This document shows, one piece after another, positions 53,701-64,000 of a stretch of DNA of 64,000 nucleotides (the stretch's first letter is position 1; each line of letters starts with the position of its first letter). The stretch lies in NCBI GenBank assembly GCA_029961685.1, contig JARWKL010000003.1, positions 13,465,782-13,529,781 on the forward strand, given 5' to 3'. The notes beneath the pieces were generated by a model. The model did no database searches. It was not told the DNA's origin and was given only the letters and a program-made list of their open reading frames with translations. Source of the stretch: Aristolochia californica. Its lineage: Eukaryota; Streptophyta; Magnoliopsida; Piperales; Aristolochiaceae. Made by a program: the position numbers and the translations under genes.

Positions 53701-54330
53701 GCAGCCACAGTCGTGTTCTGCATTATGAGGATTTTTGGGTCATGCGGGCTACTACCTCAAATTTATTCAGAACTATGGGCCAGTGGCAGCACCATTGACC
53801 AGTCTACTCAAGAAAAATTCCTTTATTTGGAATGAGGAGGACACCAAGTTGTTTGTCGCACTCAAAGCTGCCCTCGCATCCACGCCAGTATTACAACTTC
53901 CCAAATTTGATGAATTGTTCGTGGTAGAGTGCGATGCTTTGGGCCTGGGCATTGGGGCCGTTTTACAACAGTTGGGCCATCCTATTGCATATTTTAGCAA
54001 ACAGTTGGCAGTCCGTCATCACAAGCTGGCAGCCTATGAGAGCGAATTGATTGGGTTGGCCAAGGCGGTCCAACATTGGAGGCCTTATCTCTAGGGTCGG
54101 GCTTTTCTCATACACACGGATCACTACAGCCTTAAATTTCTACTAGAAAAGCATTTGACGACGTCGCCACAGTAGCACTGGATCAGTAAGTTGTTGGGGT
54201 TTGACTTCTCGGTGGAATATCATGCGGGGAGATTAAATAAGGCAGTAGATGCCTTGCCACGGTGTTTTGAGGATCATCATTTGGTCTATTCGATCAGCTA
54301 GCCGAGATTTCTCATTTTGGACTTGGTGAG
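53701..54330 (+). pseudogene. G4 RNase H remnant
   Basis: GHAGYYLKFIQNYGPVAAPL, LVALKAALASTPVLQLPKFD-like codons, FVVECDALGLGIGAVLQQ (53920) and AYFSKQLAVRHHKLAAYESE, then HWRPYL with a TAG. THTDHYSLKFLLEKHLTT-like codons and VEYHAGRLNKAVDALPR follow. Cys of TDHCS is Tyr. Confidence 0.78.
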
Positions 54331-55720
54331 AGACACACATGTCACTGACCTTGGACTACAGGAACTGCATCAGAAGATTTTAGAAGGGACAATGAATTCG
54401 AAGTGGTCCATCCAGGATTCACTTATTTATTACAAGCAGTAGCTTTTCCTTCCACCTGAGTCTAAGTTGATTCTAGCTATTCTCTCGGCCTACAATGACA
54501 GTACACGAGGTGATACAAAAGACCTTGCGTAGAATTCGAGTTGATTTTTATTGGCAAGCCATGAAACCCTCTATTGCGACTTATGTGGGTGACTTTCAGG
54601 TCTACCAGCGCAACAAAGCCGAGCACTTGAGTCCAGCCAGTCTTCTCCAGCCTCTAGCCCTTCCTACGCAGGTTTGGGCCGACATTTCAATGGATTTTGT
54701 GGAAGGTCTACCCTGTCCTCCGGCAAATCCGTACTTTTCGTGGTGGTTGATAGATTCTCCAAGTACGGACATTTTATACCGCTGGCTCATCCTTATATAG
54801 CAACACGGGTTGCTCAAACTTTCCTGGAGCAGATAGTCCACTTACATGGCATTCCATAATCCATTGTGAGTGACAGAGATGCAGTTTTCACGAGCACCTT
54901 TTGGCGGAAACTTTTTCACTTGAGTGGGACGAAATTGAAGTTCTCCTCTGCCTATCATCCACAGACAGATGAGCAGACAGAGGTGGTGAACCGCACCATC
55001 AAGATGTATCTACGGTGCTTGGTGGGTGATCGTCCGTGGCAATGTGTTCAATGTCTTCCGTGGGCCGAATACTATTACAACACTTTGTTCCACTCTGCCT
55101 TGCAATCCACTCCTTTTTGGGATCCACCTCGCCTTCTCTCGTACAATCCAGGGTCCACCCACGTGGACGCGATTGATCAGGCACTCATGGATCGAGATCT
55201 ACTGCTACAGAATCTCACAGAACGGCTACAACACCCCCAAGCTCGAATGAAGGATGTCTACGACAAAGGCCACCGTGAGGTCTCTTTTGAGGTAGGGGAG
55301 TATGTGTGGCTACGGCTCCAGCTCTACCGTCAGCAGTCTCTTGCGGGACCTCCACGTCATATGCTCTCTCCCCGATTTTTTGGGCCGTTTTCCATTCTTC
55401 GACGCGTGGGACCAGTCGCCTATCAACTCAAATTAGCGGACACGGCCAAAATTCATGATGTGTTTCATGTCTCTCTTTTGAAGCCACATTCCGGGGCACA
55501 GCCTACATCCGCTCCATTCCTACCACCGATTGATAATGGCGAGGTTATTCTTAACCCAGGTACTGTGTTACGTGCGCAGCTAACCAATGACCATTGGGAG
55601 ATTCTCATTCAGTGGACGGACACTGACCCCGACACTGCCACATGGGAACGTATCGATATCTTCAAACAGGTCTACCCAACTTTTGAGCTTGAGGATAAGC
55701 TCTTTCTCCATGGGGAGGCA
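54331..55720 (+). pseudogene. G4 integrase and C-terminal part
   Basis: RIRVDFYWQAMKPSIATYVG with CQVYQRNK-like codons, then ISMDFVEGLPCPPANP. A frameshift gives VLFVVVDRFSKYGHFIPLAH, then SDRDAVFTSTFWRKLFH (54869) and SSAYHPQTDEQTEVVNRTIK, so the D, D and E of the core are present. WAEYYYNTLFHSAL is followed by a short deletion (the PFQVVYGR part). From 54866 the frame is open for 293 codons, through YDKGHREVSFEVGEYVWLRL, HDVFHVSLLKPHSG and QWTDTDPDTATWERID to FELEDKLFLHGE. Confidence 0.83.
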
Positions 55721-55722
55721 GA

Positions 55723-56611
55723 TGTTATGGACTCGGTAACACACTGAGTCACACAACGAAGGGGGCAACAACAACTCACTCAATAGGATTTATTTCTTAT
55801 ATTAGTTTGAGTAGGACTTATTTCTTATATTGTTTTAAGTAGGAGTTATTTCTATTTACTTTTATATGTAGGAGCATTATGGGGAATTATTGTAACCCTA
55901 ACCCTAAAACTCCATGACGTGATCTATTTAAGGGAAAGGAATGAACGAAATAGGTAAGCTTTGAGATTTTAGAATAACCTAGTGTAAAAAGGCTGAGATC
56001 ACCTCTTGATCCCGAGTTTAGGGTTTACTCAAAAAATCCAACCTATCCTTCACCCTCCATTGCCATCCATCTTTACCCAAATTCATCCACCATCATCCCT
56101 AGTTGGAAGAGGAGCTTCCTGCCCCTTTTCTGAGCCGAAAGAGAGGGTCTTCCCTCCTCCTCAGTGTCAACAACAAGTAGGGGTTCAATCCCTCTTGACG
56201 AGCAGCAAAAAGGAAGAGTTGTTGGTTCTTCCACGTGAAGGACTAGAGCAACTCCTCTTGTTGGGGAATCATCACGGAAATAGAGCAAGAACAGCCATCA
56301 ACGTGAGCCAAGGCTGCCCCCTAAGCTAGGCCTTCAATCCTAGCACGAGCTGCACCAAATCAGAGTTGAAACCCTAATTTACGTGAGCAAGAACAGGTAT
56401 TTCTTCCATTATCTCTCTACCTGAATTAATTCCATTCTAGCTATAACTTTAGCACTAGAGTGAGTTCATACAAAGGGAGATTGAACACTGGTGGAAGATT
56501 AGCCAAAGAAGGGATCATTAACCCTCCTTACCGAGTCTAGCAACTCATTACCAGTGCTGGATTCACAAATCCCACGCCGTGTTACTCTATCCATGACCCG
56601 AGACCATAACA
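55723..56611 (+). repeat. 3' LTR of G4
   Basis: TGTTATGGACTCGG to GACCATAACA, 889 bp, nearly the same as the 5' LTR. Confidence 0.88.
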
Positions 56612-57715
56612 GGAAGTAGGGGACTAACACCTACACGCCATTAATCAACCACGGACACTTTGGTCGACTCCATCTGTGACGACATCCAGCACCACCCTGA
56701 ACTTTTGGAATTATATGCTAAAATTGAGCACCATGCATTGGACAGCAACTGGGCAATTCAGGATCGTCTCATAGTGTACAAGAGTCACATCTATCTTCAT
56801 CCGACTTCAGCACTACTTGCCAGCATTATTTCATCCTTTCACGACAATACCCATGAGGGCCAACAGAAAACATACTTCCGCCTTAGTCGAGACTTTTATT
56901 GGAGGGGTATGAAACACATGATAGCTGAGTATGTGGCAGCATGTCAGGTATGCCAATGGAACAAGACCGAATATTTACATCCAACCGGCCTACTCCAACC
57001 ACTTCAGCTACCGTCATAGGTATGGGCAGATATTTCCATGGACTTTATTGATGGGCTTCCCCCTTCTTTAGGCAAATCCATTATTCTCGTACTAGTGGAT
57101 CGGTTATCTAAATATGCCCACTTCATGGCCCTCACACATCCCTATATAACCACCCAAGTCGGTTAAATCTTCATGGATCAGATTATTCGCCTTCACGGCC
57201 TTCTAGAGTCCATCATTAGCGACCGTGGTGTAGTCTTCACCAGTAAATTCTGGACTGAGCTCTTCAAGTTACACGACACCAAGTTAGCCTTCTCCTCCGC
57301 CTACCACCCTCAGACCGAGGTAGTCAATCGCACTCTGGAAATGTATTTGAGGTGTTTCGTTGGTGACTCTCCCTGGCATTGGGTCTGTTGGTTGGCTTGG
57401 GCCGAGTACTGCTATAACACCTCTTACCACACAACACTGGGTTCCACTCCCTTCCGGGTAGTCTATGGACGTGACCCACCATGTCTATTATCGTATGAAC
57501 CTCGATCGTCTCGGGTCGTGGCGCTGGACCAGGCTTTAGAAGAAAGGGATACTATGCTTGCTGAAGTTAGAACTCACTTGCAGCGCTCTCAAGACACTAT
57601 GAAGCGAACATATGACAAGGGTCATCGTCCTTTTTCCTTTGAGCTGGGAGATTATGTCTGGCTGAAACTCCAACCATACAGACAGATTTTCACTTACTGT
57701 CACCAAACGCCATAA
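56612..57715 (+). pseudogene. G2 integrase remnant
   Basis: G2 resumes after G4. WAIQDRLIVYKSHIYLHPTS, FHDNTHEGQQKTYFRLSRDF, FYWRGMKHMIAEYVAACQVC (zinc site with both Cys) and a TAG at 57017. The core has [38 protein letters not shown] and AYHPQTEVVNRTLEMYL, where three codons of PQTDGQTEV are missing. A stop lies at 57165. [20 protein letters not shown] ends the region. Confidence 0.83.
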
Positions 57716-57975
57716 GCTTTCTCCGAAATTTTATGGTCCCTTCCTGGTGCTCCTCTGTATCGGCAATGTGGCTTATCGCTTGCAACTCCCACCGGACGCC
57801 AAGCTCCACAATGTGTTCCATGTCTCTCTCCCCAAGCCATTCAAGGGCGACTCCCCACTACTACATACACCATTGCCAAAAATCCAGGATGGCCGGTCTA
57901 TTCCTACTCCCACGCAAGTATTGCAAGCTCGCCGTGTTCAAGACTCATGGGAGGTGTTAGTTCACTGGACTGATG
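57716..57975 (+). pseudogene. G2 C-terminal part, truncated
   Basis: [20 protein letters not shown] and [10 protein letters not shown], then [20 protein letters not shown]. The sequence breaks off in the middle of the chromodomain-like segment at the TRIM-like element. Confidence 0.8.
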
Positions 57976-58281
57976 AAGACTGGCCTAGTAGGTAGCATAA
58001 AGCCAAGTACTTAACCCAGGACCACAACAATACACCCACCTTCACGAGCCGACGTCCATGACGGCCCAACTTTACGACCACCACGATGGCTTAACACATA
58101 GTGAAGAGGTCCACTATTACATGGTCGCATGCATCTGGGTTGGCGCGATCGCCCACACCAGGAGTTGAACTCGCGATGTAGAGCCTGCTCTAATACCAAA
58201 TGTTGTGTACCTAGCCAATACTACCCAAAAGACTGGCCTGGTAGGTAGCAGAAAGCCAAGTACTTAACCCAGGACAAAACA
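57976..58281 (-). mobile_element. TRIM-like miniature LTR element
   Basis: Direct repeats 57976-58029 (left end truncated) and 58201-58281 (TGTTGTGTACC to CAAAACA, 81 bp) share GACTGGCCT.GTAGGTAGCA and AAAGCCAAGTACTTAACCCA. They enclose about 170 bp without coding capacity. GCTCTAATACCA at 58187-58198 is the complement of a primer site and lies next to the right repeat, so the element is on the reverse strand. This size and layout fit terminal-repeat retrotransposons in miniature. Confidence 0.7.
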
Positions 58282-59099
58282 TAGGACAAATTGTAACGGA
58301 CTGGAATCCCTTGTCATATCAGATGCACCTGCATCAATAATCAAGTTCTATTCTTAGAATTTACAGAGAATATTGATGGTTTACCGATAATACCTGGATG
58401 GGCAACATTTGTTGTAGGCAGCTGCTGATTTTCTTCTGTTGATGTCACCTTAGCTTTCCCAGCAATCTTTTTACGTGGTTTTTTTTAGAAGTCTCACCAC
58501 TTTGGATAGCCAATAATCTCGTAACAACGCTGTTGTGAATGATCTTTCTCCCTGTAGTAAGTGCATACCCGATTGTTAGTTTTTCCAGAGGATTGAGTGT
58601 TTCGATTGTTTGATGATCCTTGTCGATTTTAGTTTACTAGCATAGTTGAGGTCTCAGAGATTGGATGATAGCTCCCTATTGTCTGTCTCTATTGATATTC
58701 TCTTCTAACATATGCATATGTACTCTCCAAATCAAGTTTGGGGTATTTTCACAAGATTTTTTCCCGAACCTGATCAAACTCAAACTCAGAGTCAAGCCCA
58801 CTGAGAAAAATATGAACTTGAAACCTAGCCATCGTAGAGTGCAATTGGATTAGTCCTTCGATAGTTCCTTCTTGAGATATAGTTCTATGATCAATCTCCT
58901 AGAAAATAGCAACCAATTCATTATAGTACGTTGATAATGGTCTACCATTTTGTTTGGTAGAAAAATATCTCTGGGTCAACTCAAATAGATAGGTTACATC
59001 TGATCCATCAAAAAATGTTTTTGATTCAACTTCCCATATATCCTTAGCGGTGGAGAGGCGAATAAATCGTTGCATTAATGACAGACTCATTGAGTCAAT
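58282..59099 (-). pseudogene. C5 gag C-terminal part and protease start
   Basis: Read leftward from 59099: MSLSLMQRFIRLSTAKDIWE, YFSTKQNGRPLSTYYNELVA, then after shifts the zinc-knuckle region NRVCTYYREKDHSQQRCYEI and IGYPKW (58570-58480, one Cys changed to Tyr). The protease site IIDAGASDMTRDSS (about 58345-58300) has D-A-G in place of D-S-G. It ends near the TRIM-like element, and the rest of protease is gone. Confidence 0.75.
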
Positions 59100-59700
59100 T
59101 GTTAGTGTGTCAATGCGCACTTCTCATGAGTTAATGCTAATCTAATGTATTCACTAGCCCCCAATTATGAGCGCCAATGTCGCTAGTGAGTAAATTAGTT
59201 AGTAGTTCTGGCTTAGACGCTGATGAGGTCAAATTGTGAATGCAATGGTTATTTGTGAAGAAACTATAAAATAAAGGCAGGGTTCGGGGTGTCACGAATG
59301 GGAGACCCATCTATGAACGAAAAATTAATGGAAGCAACGAAAAACAGAGGCGCACTCTGTACTGACCGTCGCAGCGGACAGAGGCCTCCATCAGCGTCGG
59401 AAGAGAAAGGAAACTTCCTTTCATCATTTCCGTAGTTGTCTCCCAGTTGTCTTCCTCGATTTAGTGCTGAAAATCACCTATAAATAGAGGTGTTCTTTAG
59501 CAACAATTCGCATCCAGAAATATAGTTCTTCTCTGTTCGTTTTATTTTATTTTCTTCTTCTATAAGTCTAGAAGCCATTGAAGCTCTTCTAAGAGCGTGT
59601 GGTGGGACGAAATCAACTTTATATTTGAATAGAGATCAGTGTTGGCTTTCTTCTTGATTGTTGTTAAGATGTTCCTAGGTTGAGCTTACTCTGTTTTACA
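59100..59700 (+). mobile_element. 601-bp solo LTR in C5 gag
   Basis: TGTTAGTGTGTC to CTGTTTTACA, flanked by the perfect duplication TCAAT (59095-59099 and 59701-59705). CCTATAAATAGAGGTG at about 59477 is a clear TATA box on the plus strand, giving the orientation. It splits the C5 gag codons for WLID and SMSL. No other copy is seen in the window. Confidence 0.85.
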
Positions 59701-59990
59701 TCAATAAGCCAACTTTTCACTCTTTGATTTTCTGTAATCCATGCGCCAAGATTAGGATCTCCATATTCTGGTTTTTTCATTTCTCCGGTGAGGTATCCAG
59801 ATTTGTTGAGAGCACCAATACGCATCTCCATGAGCTGAGACCATAATAGGTAATTGGTCTTATTGACGATGATTCCAGTTGGAAAGGTAGAATTATCTTG
59901 GTGTACAATAATCTGCGGTGGCAGTGCTGGGAACAATTCAGTTGATGCGCCTGTAGTGGTAGCCTTCAATTTCTATCATTGGATTGGCCT
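59701..59990 (-). pseudogene. C5 gag N-terminal part
   Basis: Read leftward: MKATTTGASTELFPALPPQI (59969), FPTGIIVNKTNYLLWSQLME, MRIGALNKSGYLTGEMKKP and WITENQRVKSWLID. This is the first part of the copia gag (UBN2 type), in one open frame until the solo LTR at 59700. Confidence 0.8.
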
Positions 59991-60498
59991 AGATTTTTTT
60001 CCTTCCGAACCGGTCTGCTTCTTGTTTCTGGGTCGAAATGGTTTGGTCCGGTTCGAGTTTAGGACATTGTATGAGAGAAAAAAATTCACGAGACCTAAGT
60101 TAATGTGATTAAATTTTTACTCATACCAGGGTCTTCGTCTTCATTGACTGCCTGATTTTGTTGGCGACAGCAGTAGAGACAGCAGTGCACTTCCTTCTTT
60201 GCCTGGCTGATGGTGCGATCGTCGGCGACGTTCGAAAGTTCCGCCGGAGTGGGCGGTTTGCTGTTATGACGAAGAACGAAGAAAAGAACGCAACAACGTC
60301 TTCTTCATTCATGGTGACGACTGAGTGTCGATGACATTCAGGCTGGTGGTTCGGTCGTTGGCAATGTTCGGAAATAAAGAGCATACCTGCCCTGGTTTTT
60401 TTTCAGTGACAAAGTGCTTGCTCTGCTCTTTGGCTACAAGACAGAGCTGATGCTCTATTCTTCGGCAATGAGAAAATGATTCTCCTGCTCTAATACCA
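59991..60498 (-). other. C5 leader and primer-binding site
   Basis: Mostly non-coding. The plus strand GCTCTAATACCA at 60487-60498 is the complement of TGGTATTAGAGC, next to the 5' LTR. It is more GC-rich than its surroundings (for example 60170-60360). Confidence 0.65.
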
Positions 60499-60693
60499 TG
60501 TCAAATAGAACGTTTCAAAAAATTATTTTTCAATGATGTATTCTTTTCCTAACGGAGGCTATTTAACATACATTACATCCTAAAGTTAGGTCTAATTTAG
60601 ATCCTAAAATCAGGGAAAAGAATCACGAAAACAAATCGTTTCCTACAATCATGCTAACAAATTTACAGACAACTCATTACAACTTTGCACACA
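60499..60693 (-). repeat. 5' LTR of C5
   Basis: TGTCAAATAGAACG to TTTGCACACA, 195 bp. It lacks about 11 bp present in the 3' LTR (ACTACAATCAG region). The ATAAT duplication follows. Confidence 0.88.
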
Positions 60694-61727
60694 ATAATCA
60701 TTCCAGCAACCTACTACGCCTTTGGTTGAATGCTCATACCTGAAGATGTTCTAACTTCACCTTATGACATTAGAATCTTCTCGGAGATTTTACATGTTCT
60801 TATCTCATTCCTCCAAACTTTATTAAAATCAACCAGTTTACAAGTAGCAGATTCTAAACTCCCAAATCTCTTCCAGCATTTTGTTAGATGTTCTCAAGGC
60901 GCTGGAATAAGCTAAAGAAAGAGATACGGTAAACAATATAAAATTGACATCATATGGCATCCTAATGTCAAATGGCCCTGGCCTTGTCAAACAATTCACG
61001 GTAGGAAGAAGAGCGACGTTCTTTACAAAATGTCAAATAGCATCTCAGTTATCCCTATAAAGGATAAACACAATTTAAGCAAGAAGTAAAGAGGTGGAAA
61101 GAGAGGAGAGGGAAGGAGGGAGATAGGGTCAGAGAGGGCCACAAATCAATAAATGAACAATTTAATTAAGGAAAACACTCCATAGGCTTAGTGTAAATTT
61201 ATCAGAATTACTGAAAATGATTCTTTATAGACACAAAGATCATTTCTCTTTCTTTCTTAAACCTGAATAAATAGTGTAATAATAATTCAGATAGATCATA
61301 AGAACATGCTCACGTTAGCCTCAAATCAATGAGCTTCAATTATGTAAATCATAAGAGCTTGTTCACACATATTTTCCAAGGAACTAAATCAACTTTTATG
61401 TACAAGAGCAGTAGCATAACCGAGCTTGATTAATTGAACCAGAATTTGCAAACCAAGTATAAATATGCCATGAAAGAGTTACCACCAAAGCAAAAGAAAA
61501 AACTTTCAAGCTTTCTATCAGGATTAAACTAGAATCATCATCCCTTGCTCAGCTTCTTGAGATCAAAGCCTCGGTACCAATGACATTGGAGAAAAAAATA
61601 TAATAAGGATGAAGAACTTATCTTGGCGCAGCCTAATCCTTGCTTCTTAAAAAATACTCCACTTGAAGCTTGATAATCTTAATCACCATCTTAATGTTGG
61701 AATCCTAAAACCATTGATCTGATACCA
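60694..61727. other. Stretch right of C5: host sequence and leader of the next LTR element
   Basis: A/T-rich with no convincing coding frame. A 61-codon frame at 60730 has no family I recognise. The right part, down to GATCTGATACCA (61716-61727, complement of a primer site), is probably the leader of the LTR element at 61728. Confidence 0.4.
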
Positions 61728-62133
61728 TGTTAGATTTAGGATCTCATGACAAGGTCTTCTACCAAAGTGGTGAGAGAGGAGAGGAAGAGAGAAGGAAAGA
61801 GAAAAAGAGAGGGACAACTAGAGAGAGATGGAGATACAGAGTTTGGGAGAAGTAAGAAAGGATAGGGATGAATTTGAGAGAAGAGAAGAGATTTAATGGT
61901 CTACCTCTTGCCTTAAACCTCTATTTATAGTTTATGAAGGAAGGTTACAATGACTATAATGCCCTTAGGGCTACAAGCTTTCAAAAAGAAAAGATATTAG
62001 TAGACATACATCATCTTCTTTAATTACACCATTGTATCATCCTTATGAGAAGAAGATTTAATTACGCTTTGTGCAACCTCCCTGACGTGGGTGAGGTTAT
62101 TACCTTAATGCCACTGGAGTTGTATTCCAACAA
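61728..62133 (-). mobile_element. C7: 5' LTR of a truncated reverse element
   Basis: TGTTAGATTTAGGATC to ATTCCAACA on the plus strand, with a primer-site complement immediately left. CCTCTATTTATAG at about 61918 is the TATA region on the reverse strand. No matching second LTR is in the window. Confidence 0.65.
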
Positions 62134-62339
62134 AAACTTTTAGGGAAAACTCAATGATGCATAAGGGCAGTGAAGGGAGATGAATTAGAGAACTTTTTCC
62201 ATCTAAGAGTCAATGGTAGCAAGTTAGTAAAATGAAAATAAAAAATAATAGGGAAAATGTGAGAAATATGCCCTTCTTCTCTTTTGCTTTCTCTTTTGAA
62301 ACTACCCCAAACCCTAATTTAGGGTTTCATGCGGAAAAA
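62134..62339. other. Short unassigned stretch
   Basis: A/T-rich, with a plant-typical AACCCTAATTTAGGG palindrome at about 62308. Nothing else is recognised. Confidence 0.3.
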
Positions 62340-63330
62340 AATTATTTTCGTCTAGAAAAAAGGTTTGTTAAAGATGAAATTTCAAAATATTTTTTATCCG
62401 TACAAGAGTGAATTTATAGCATACAAACTGAAGGTAATTGTTGGAGAGAAAAAGAGAAACTTTGGCAAGCATGGCTGCTATATGATAGATGCAGAATAGG
62501 ATTTTGATAGAAAAGTAAGGACTATGATGTGTATGTTTGTAACTTGATGAAGCATGCAATTTAAAAATAAATTTTGGAGCCTAGAATTTATGTATTCAAA
62601 ATAAAAACAACTAGAGTTGAAACACATAGACTATCTTTGAGGAAGGAGCTTAAAATTCTTATTTTTTGCAAGCAATATACTTCCAACATAACCATTAAGT
62701 CTTTCGTATTGATATCTCTCTTTGGATACATCGGATTGAGAAAAGGTTTGTTGGGTTATAAAATAGACTCATAGAAATTTCTTTTAAGATATAATTCTCT
62801 AAATAAATTTTCATTCTTGATGGCATAAAATGCTCCAAAAAATAAAGCCTTCTATTGCCACTCGAACCTTTCTTGTTGTCCAACATTTGTTGCTTCATAT
62901 GTCAATTTTTCTTTGTAGAAAACTCCGATTCCTGAAATTCTTTTCAAAAAAAAATTTCATAAATATATAATTTGTAAAATGAAAAGTGTACTATAGAGGT
63001 GAAAACTTCAAGGAAAACGGGTATTAGGATATAAGAATAGCAATGGAGAAGAAAAATGTAAGATACAAACCCAAACTAGTATAGATGACAAATAGGAAAA
63101 GAATCACATTATTTTTGTGACGATTGACTAAGTCAACTCATATAACCTCTTGTTCTGATACCATATTAAATTTTCAGAAAAGATAAATAATTTACTAATT
63201 TATTTTATTTAAGCACATTGGACCTCTATTTATAATAGAGCAAATAAGTGGAAACATAAACTCTAGAACAATTGAACTACTCTTAATGAAGTAAAAATCT
63301 GAAAATACCAAACTTCCTCCATGCTCTAGA
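62340..63330 (-). mobile_element. Third A/B-family remnant
   Basis: GTTCTGATACCA (63152-63163) is the complement of a primer site and is followed by a damaged LTR start (TATTAAATTTTCAG). The TATA palindrome region CCTCTATTTATAATAGAG is at about 63230. To the left, repeat-like units near 62690 and 62895 (TTCTTTGTAGAAAACTCCGATT, GTCAAT) match those of B. The LTR end and the 3' half are missing. Confidence 0.55.
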
Positions 63331-63409
63331 TCTTGTTTAAGTGCATGCAGCTACTCAGGTTTTGTCCGAAAGGGCCATCAATTATTTAACTAGATGATTC
63401 ATGTCCATA

Positions 63410-63660
63410 AGATCAGATTCTCGGCTGAACACTAAACGTGCAAGGAGGAAATGCTGGCCGGAGCAGGTCTAAGCATTCCTCCTGGACTACCCTTTTGAGC
63501 CTGACAGTGTGATGTAGGGCACAGAGCAGGAAGCTTGCAAAAGAAGTGGGGACTTGGTTGCGACAGGGAAGGTAGCAAAGCGTTTTAATGTGAAAGAGCG
63601 ATAGAATTTCTCTAATGGTTTCCAAAGCAAACCAGTGGAGAACCGCTGGAGAATCTTATT
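63410..63660 (-). CDS. Coding-like stretch, possible host gene exon
   Basis: Read leftward, an open frame of about 80 codons reads PAVLHWFALETIREILSLFH, then CYLPCRNQVPTSFASFLLCA and VVQEECLDLLRPAFPPCTFS, ending at a stop near 63413. Composition (many Leu, Cys, Pro, few repeats) is unlike the surrounding retroelement DNA, and GC content is higher. AATAAG just upstream could be a splice acceptor. I do not recognise the protein. It may be one exon of a resident gene reaching beyond the window, or a remnant. Confidence 0.35.
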
Positions 63661-64000
63661 TCTTCCGCAAGATTTTTATGGTTAGAATTTAGAAGATGAA
63701 ATGAGGCAGAAGCAATAGATGTTGCTTACATGATGAGGCTAGGAAGATGGATCTTAAAATTTTTCCCATTCCAATCACCTTGGTTGGAGTTTCCATCTAT
63801 AATGCAACGACTCTGATTTTTTTATACGTTATTGTCTGGAAAAACAGAAAGAGATTTTCATACACGCAAGCTCGAATCGTGACAAATAAAAATTAAAATA
63901 GACATGAACAGTGAGAAAGGGAAGACAACACGAAAGTGGGTGGCATGGACAGTGGCGCCGCATCCCCCGTTTGCCCAGTCCTTTCATGCATTCTTGAATC
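63661..64000. other. Right edge, nothing recognised
   Basis: Contains a GC-richer end (GTGGCATGGACAGTGGCGCC), which may be upstream of the coding-like stretch. No element signature is seen. Confidence 0.3.

Larger units (their letters stand above)
45212..56611 (+). mobile_element. G4: Ty3/gypsy element inserted in G2
   Basis: 889-bp LTRs at 45212-46100 and 55723-56611, flanked by GGAAC and GGAAG (one mismatch). Gag starts at 46124 and is split by G3 at 47059-52321. Zinc knuckle, protease, reverse transcriptase, RNase H and integrase follow to about 55720. Many stops. Its protein wording is more diverged from G1-G3 than those are from each other. Confidence 0.87.
41907..57975 (+). mobile_element. 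G2: Ty3/gypsy element, 3' end lost
   Basis: The 5' LTR is 41907-42282. Gag, protease, reverse transcriptase and RNase H run 42285-45211. G4 (45212-56611) interrupts just after the ADALS motif. Integrase resumes at 56612 and the sequence breaks off at about 57975 at a TRIM-like element, so the end of pol and the 3' LTR are deleted. G2 is a near relative of G1, sharing primer site, gag start and wording. Confidence 0.85.
39336..60693 (-). mobile_element. C5: Ty1/copia element, host of the G2-G4-G3 nest
   Basis: LTRs 39336-39541 (206 bp) and 60499-60693 (195 bp), with the perfect duplication ATAAT (39331-39335 and 60694-60698). Reverse-strand coding: gag and protease start at 58282-60400, and integrase C-terminus, reverse transcriptase and RNase H lie at 39549-41906. 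G2 and its nested elements separate the two halves. About a kilobase of pol between protease and late integrase is missing, so a deletion at the G2 right end removed it. Confidence 0.85.

Noticed and set aside
1..64000. Bacterial-type operons, phage, rRNA or tRNA genes
   Set aside because: No such signal; all recognisable coding belongs to plant retroelements or captured plant genes.

Overview
The window is plant nuclear DNA made almost entirely of nested, decayed LTR retrotransposons. The evidence for a flowering plant is the many Ty1/copia and Ty3/gypsy polyprotein remnants with plant-type domains, primer-binding sites starting TGGTATCAGA, CCCTAAA-type (plant telomere) repeats, and captured fragments of plastid-type malate dehydrogenase and a plant vacuolar H+-pyrophosphatase. 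I see no intact protein gene, rRNA, tRNA or CRISPR array. Species cannot be told from the sequence.

Left part (1-15.8 kb). E1 (20-4662, 5-bp target duplication CCTTT) is a non-autonomous LTR element that has replaced its coding region with pieces of at least three host genes (poly(A)-binding protein, NAD-malate dehydrogenase, H+-pyrophosphatase). It sits in an Athila-like gypsy remnant (4668-8344) ending in a ~1.2 kb LTR. Next comes a reverse-strand Myb/SANT-like gene cut in two by non-autonomous element A (9281-12105, duplication GTCTT). Then follow a telomere-like tract, a GA-rich repeat, and a copia fragment holding a 945-bp solo LTR.

Middle (15.8-39.3 kb). A forward copia element C1 is interrupted by a reverse copia C3 (20215-25715) and by B (26247-28608), a second copy of the A family. 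A 5' end of another element (C6) follows. A solo copia LTR (30433-38938) was split by reverse gypsy G1 (30951-38922). G1 in turn carries a solo LTR (35190-35638) and E2 (31652-33773), an aberrant insertion with inverted LTRs whose two outer ends are both U5 ends.

Right part (39.3-64 kb). This is a four-level nest: reverse copia C5 (39336-60693, duplication ATAAT) contains forward gypsy G2, which contains G4 (45212-56611), which contains G3 (47059-52321, duplication GAAAG). A tiny TRIM-like element and a 601-bp solo LTR (59100-59700, duplication TCAAT) also lie in C5. The last 3.3 kb holds another LTR, a third A/B-family remnant, and a short coding-like stretch that may be an exon of a resident gene.

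No genes here work together as a pathway. The logic is insertion order, read from target duplications and from which polyprotein each insertion splits. All polyproteins carry stops, frameshifts or deletions, so none looks able to act alone. The most unusual items are the multi-gene capture in E1, the double-U5 inverted-LTR insertion E2, and the A/B family, which keeps only the last codons of a copia polyprotein plus a ~190-200 bp repeat array.
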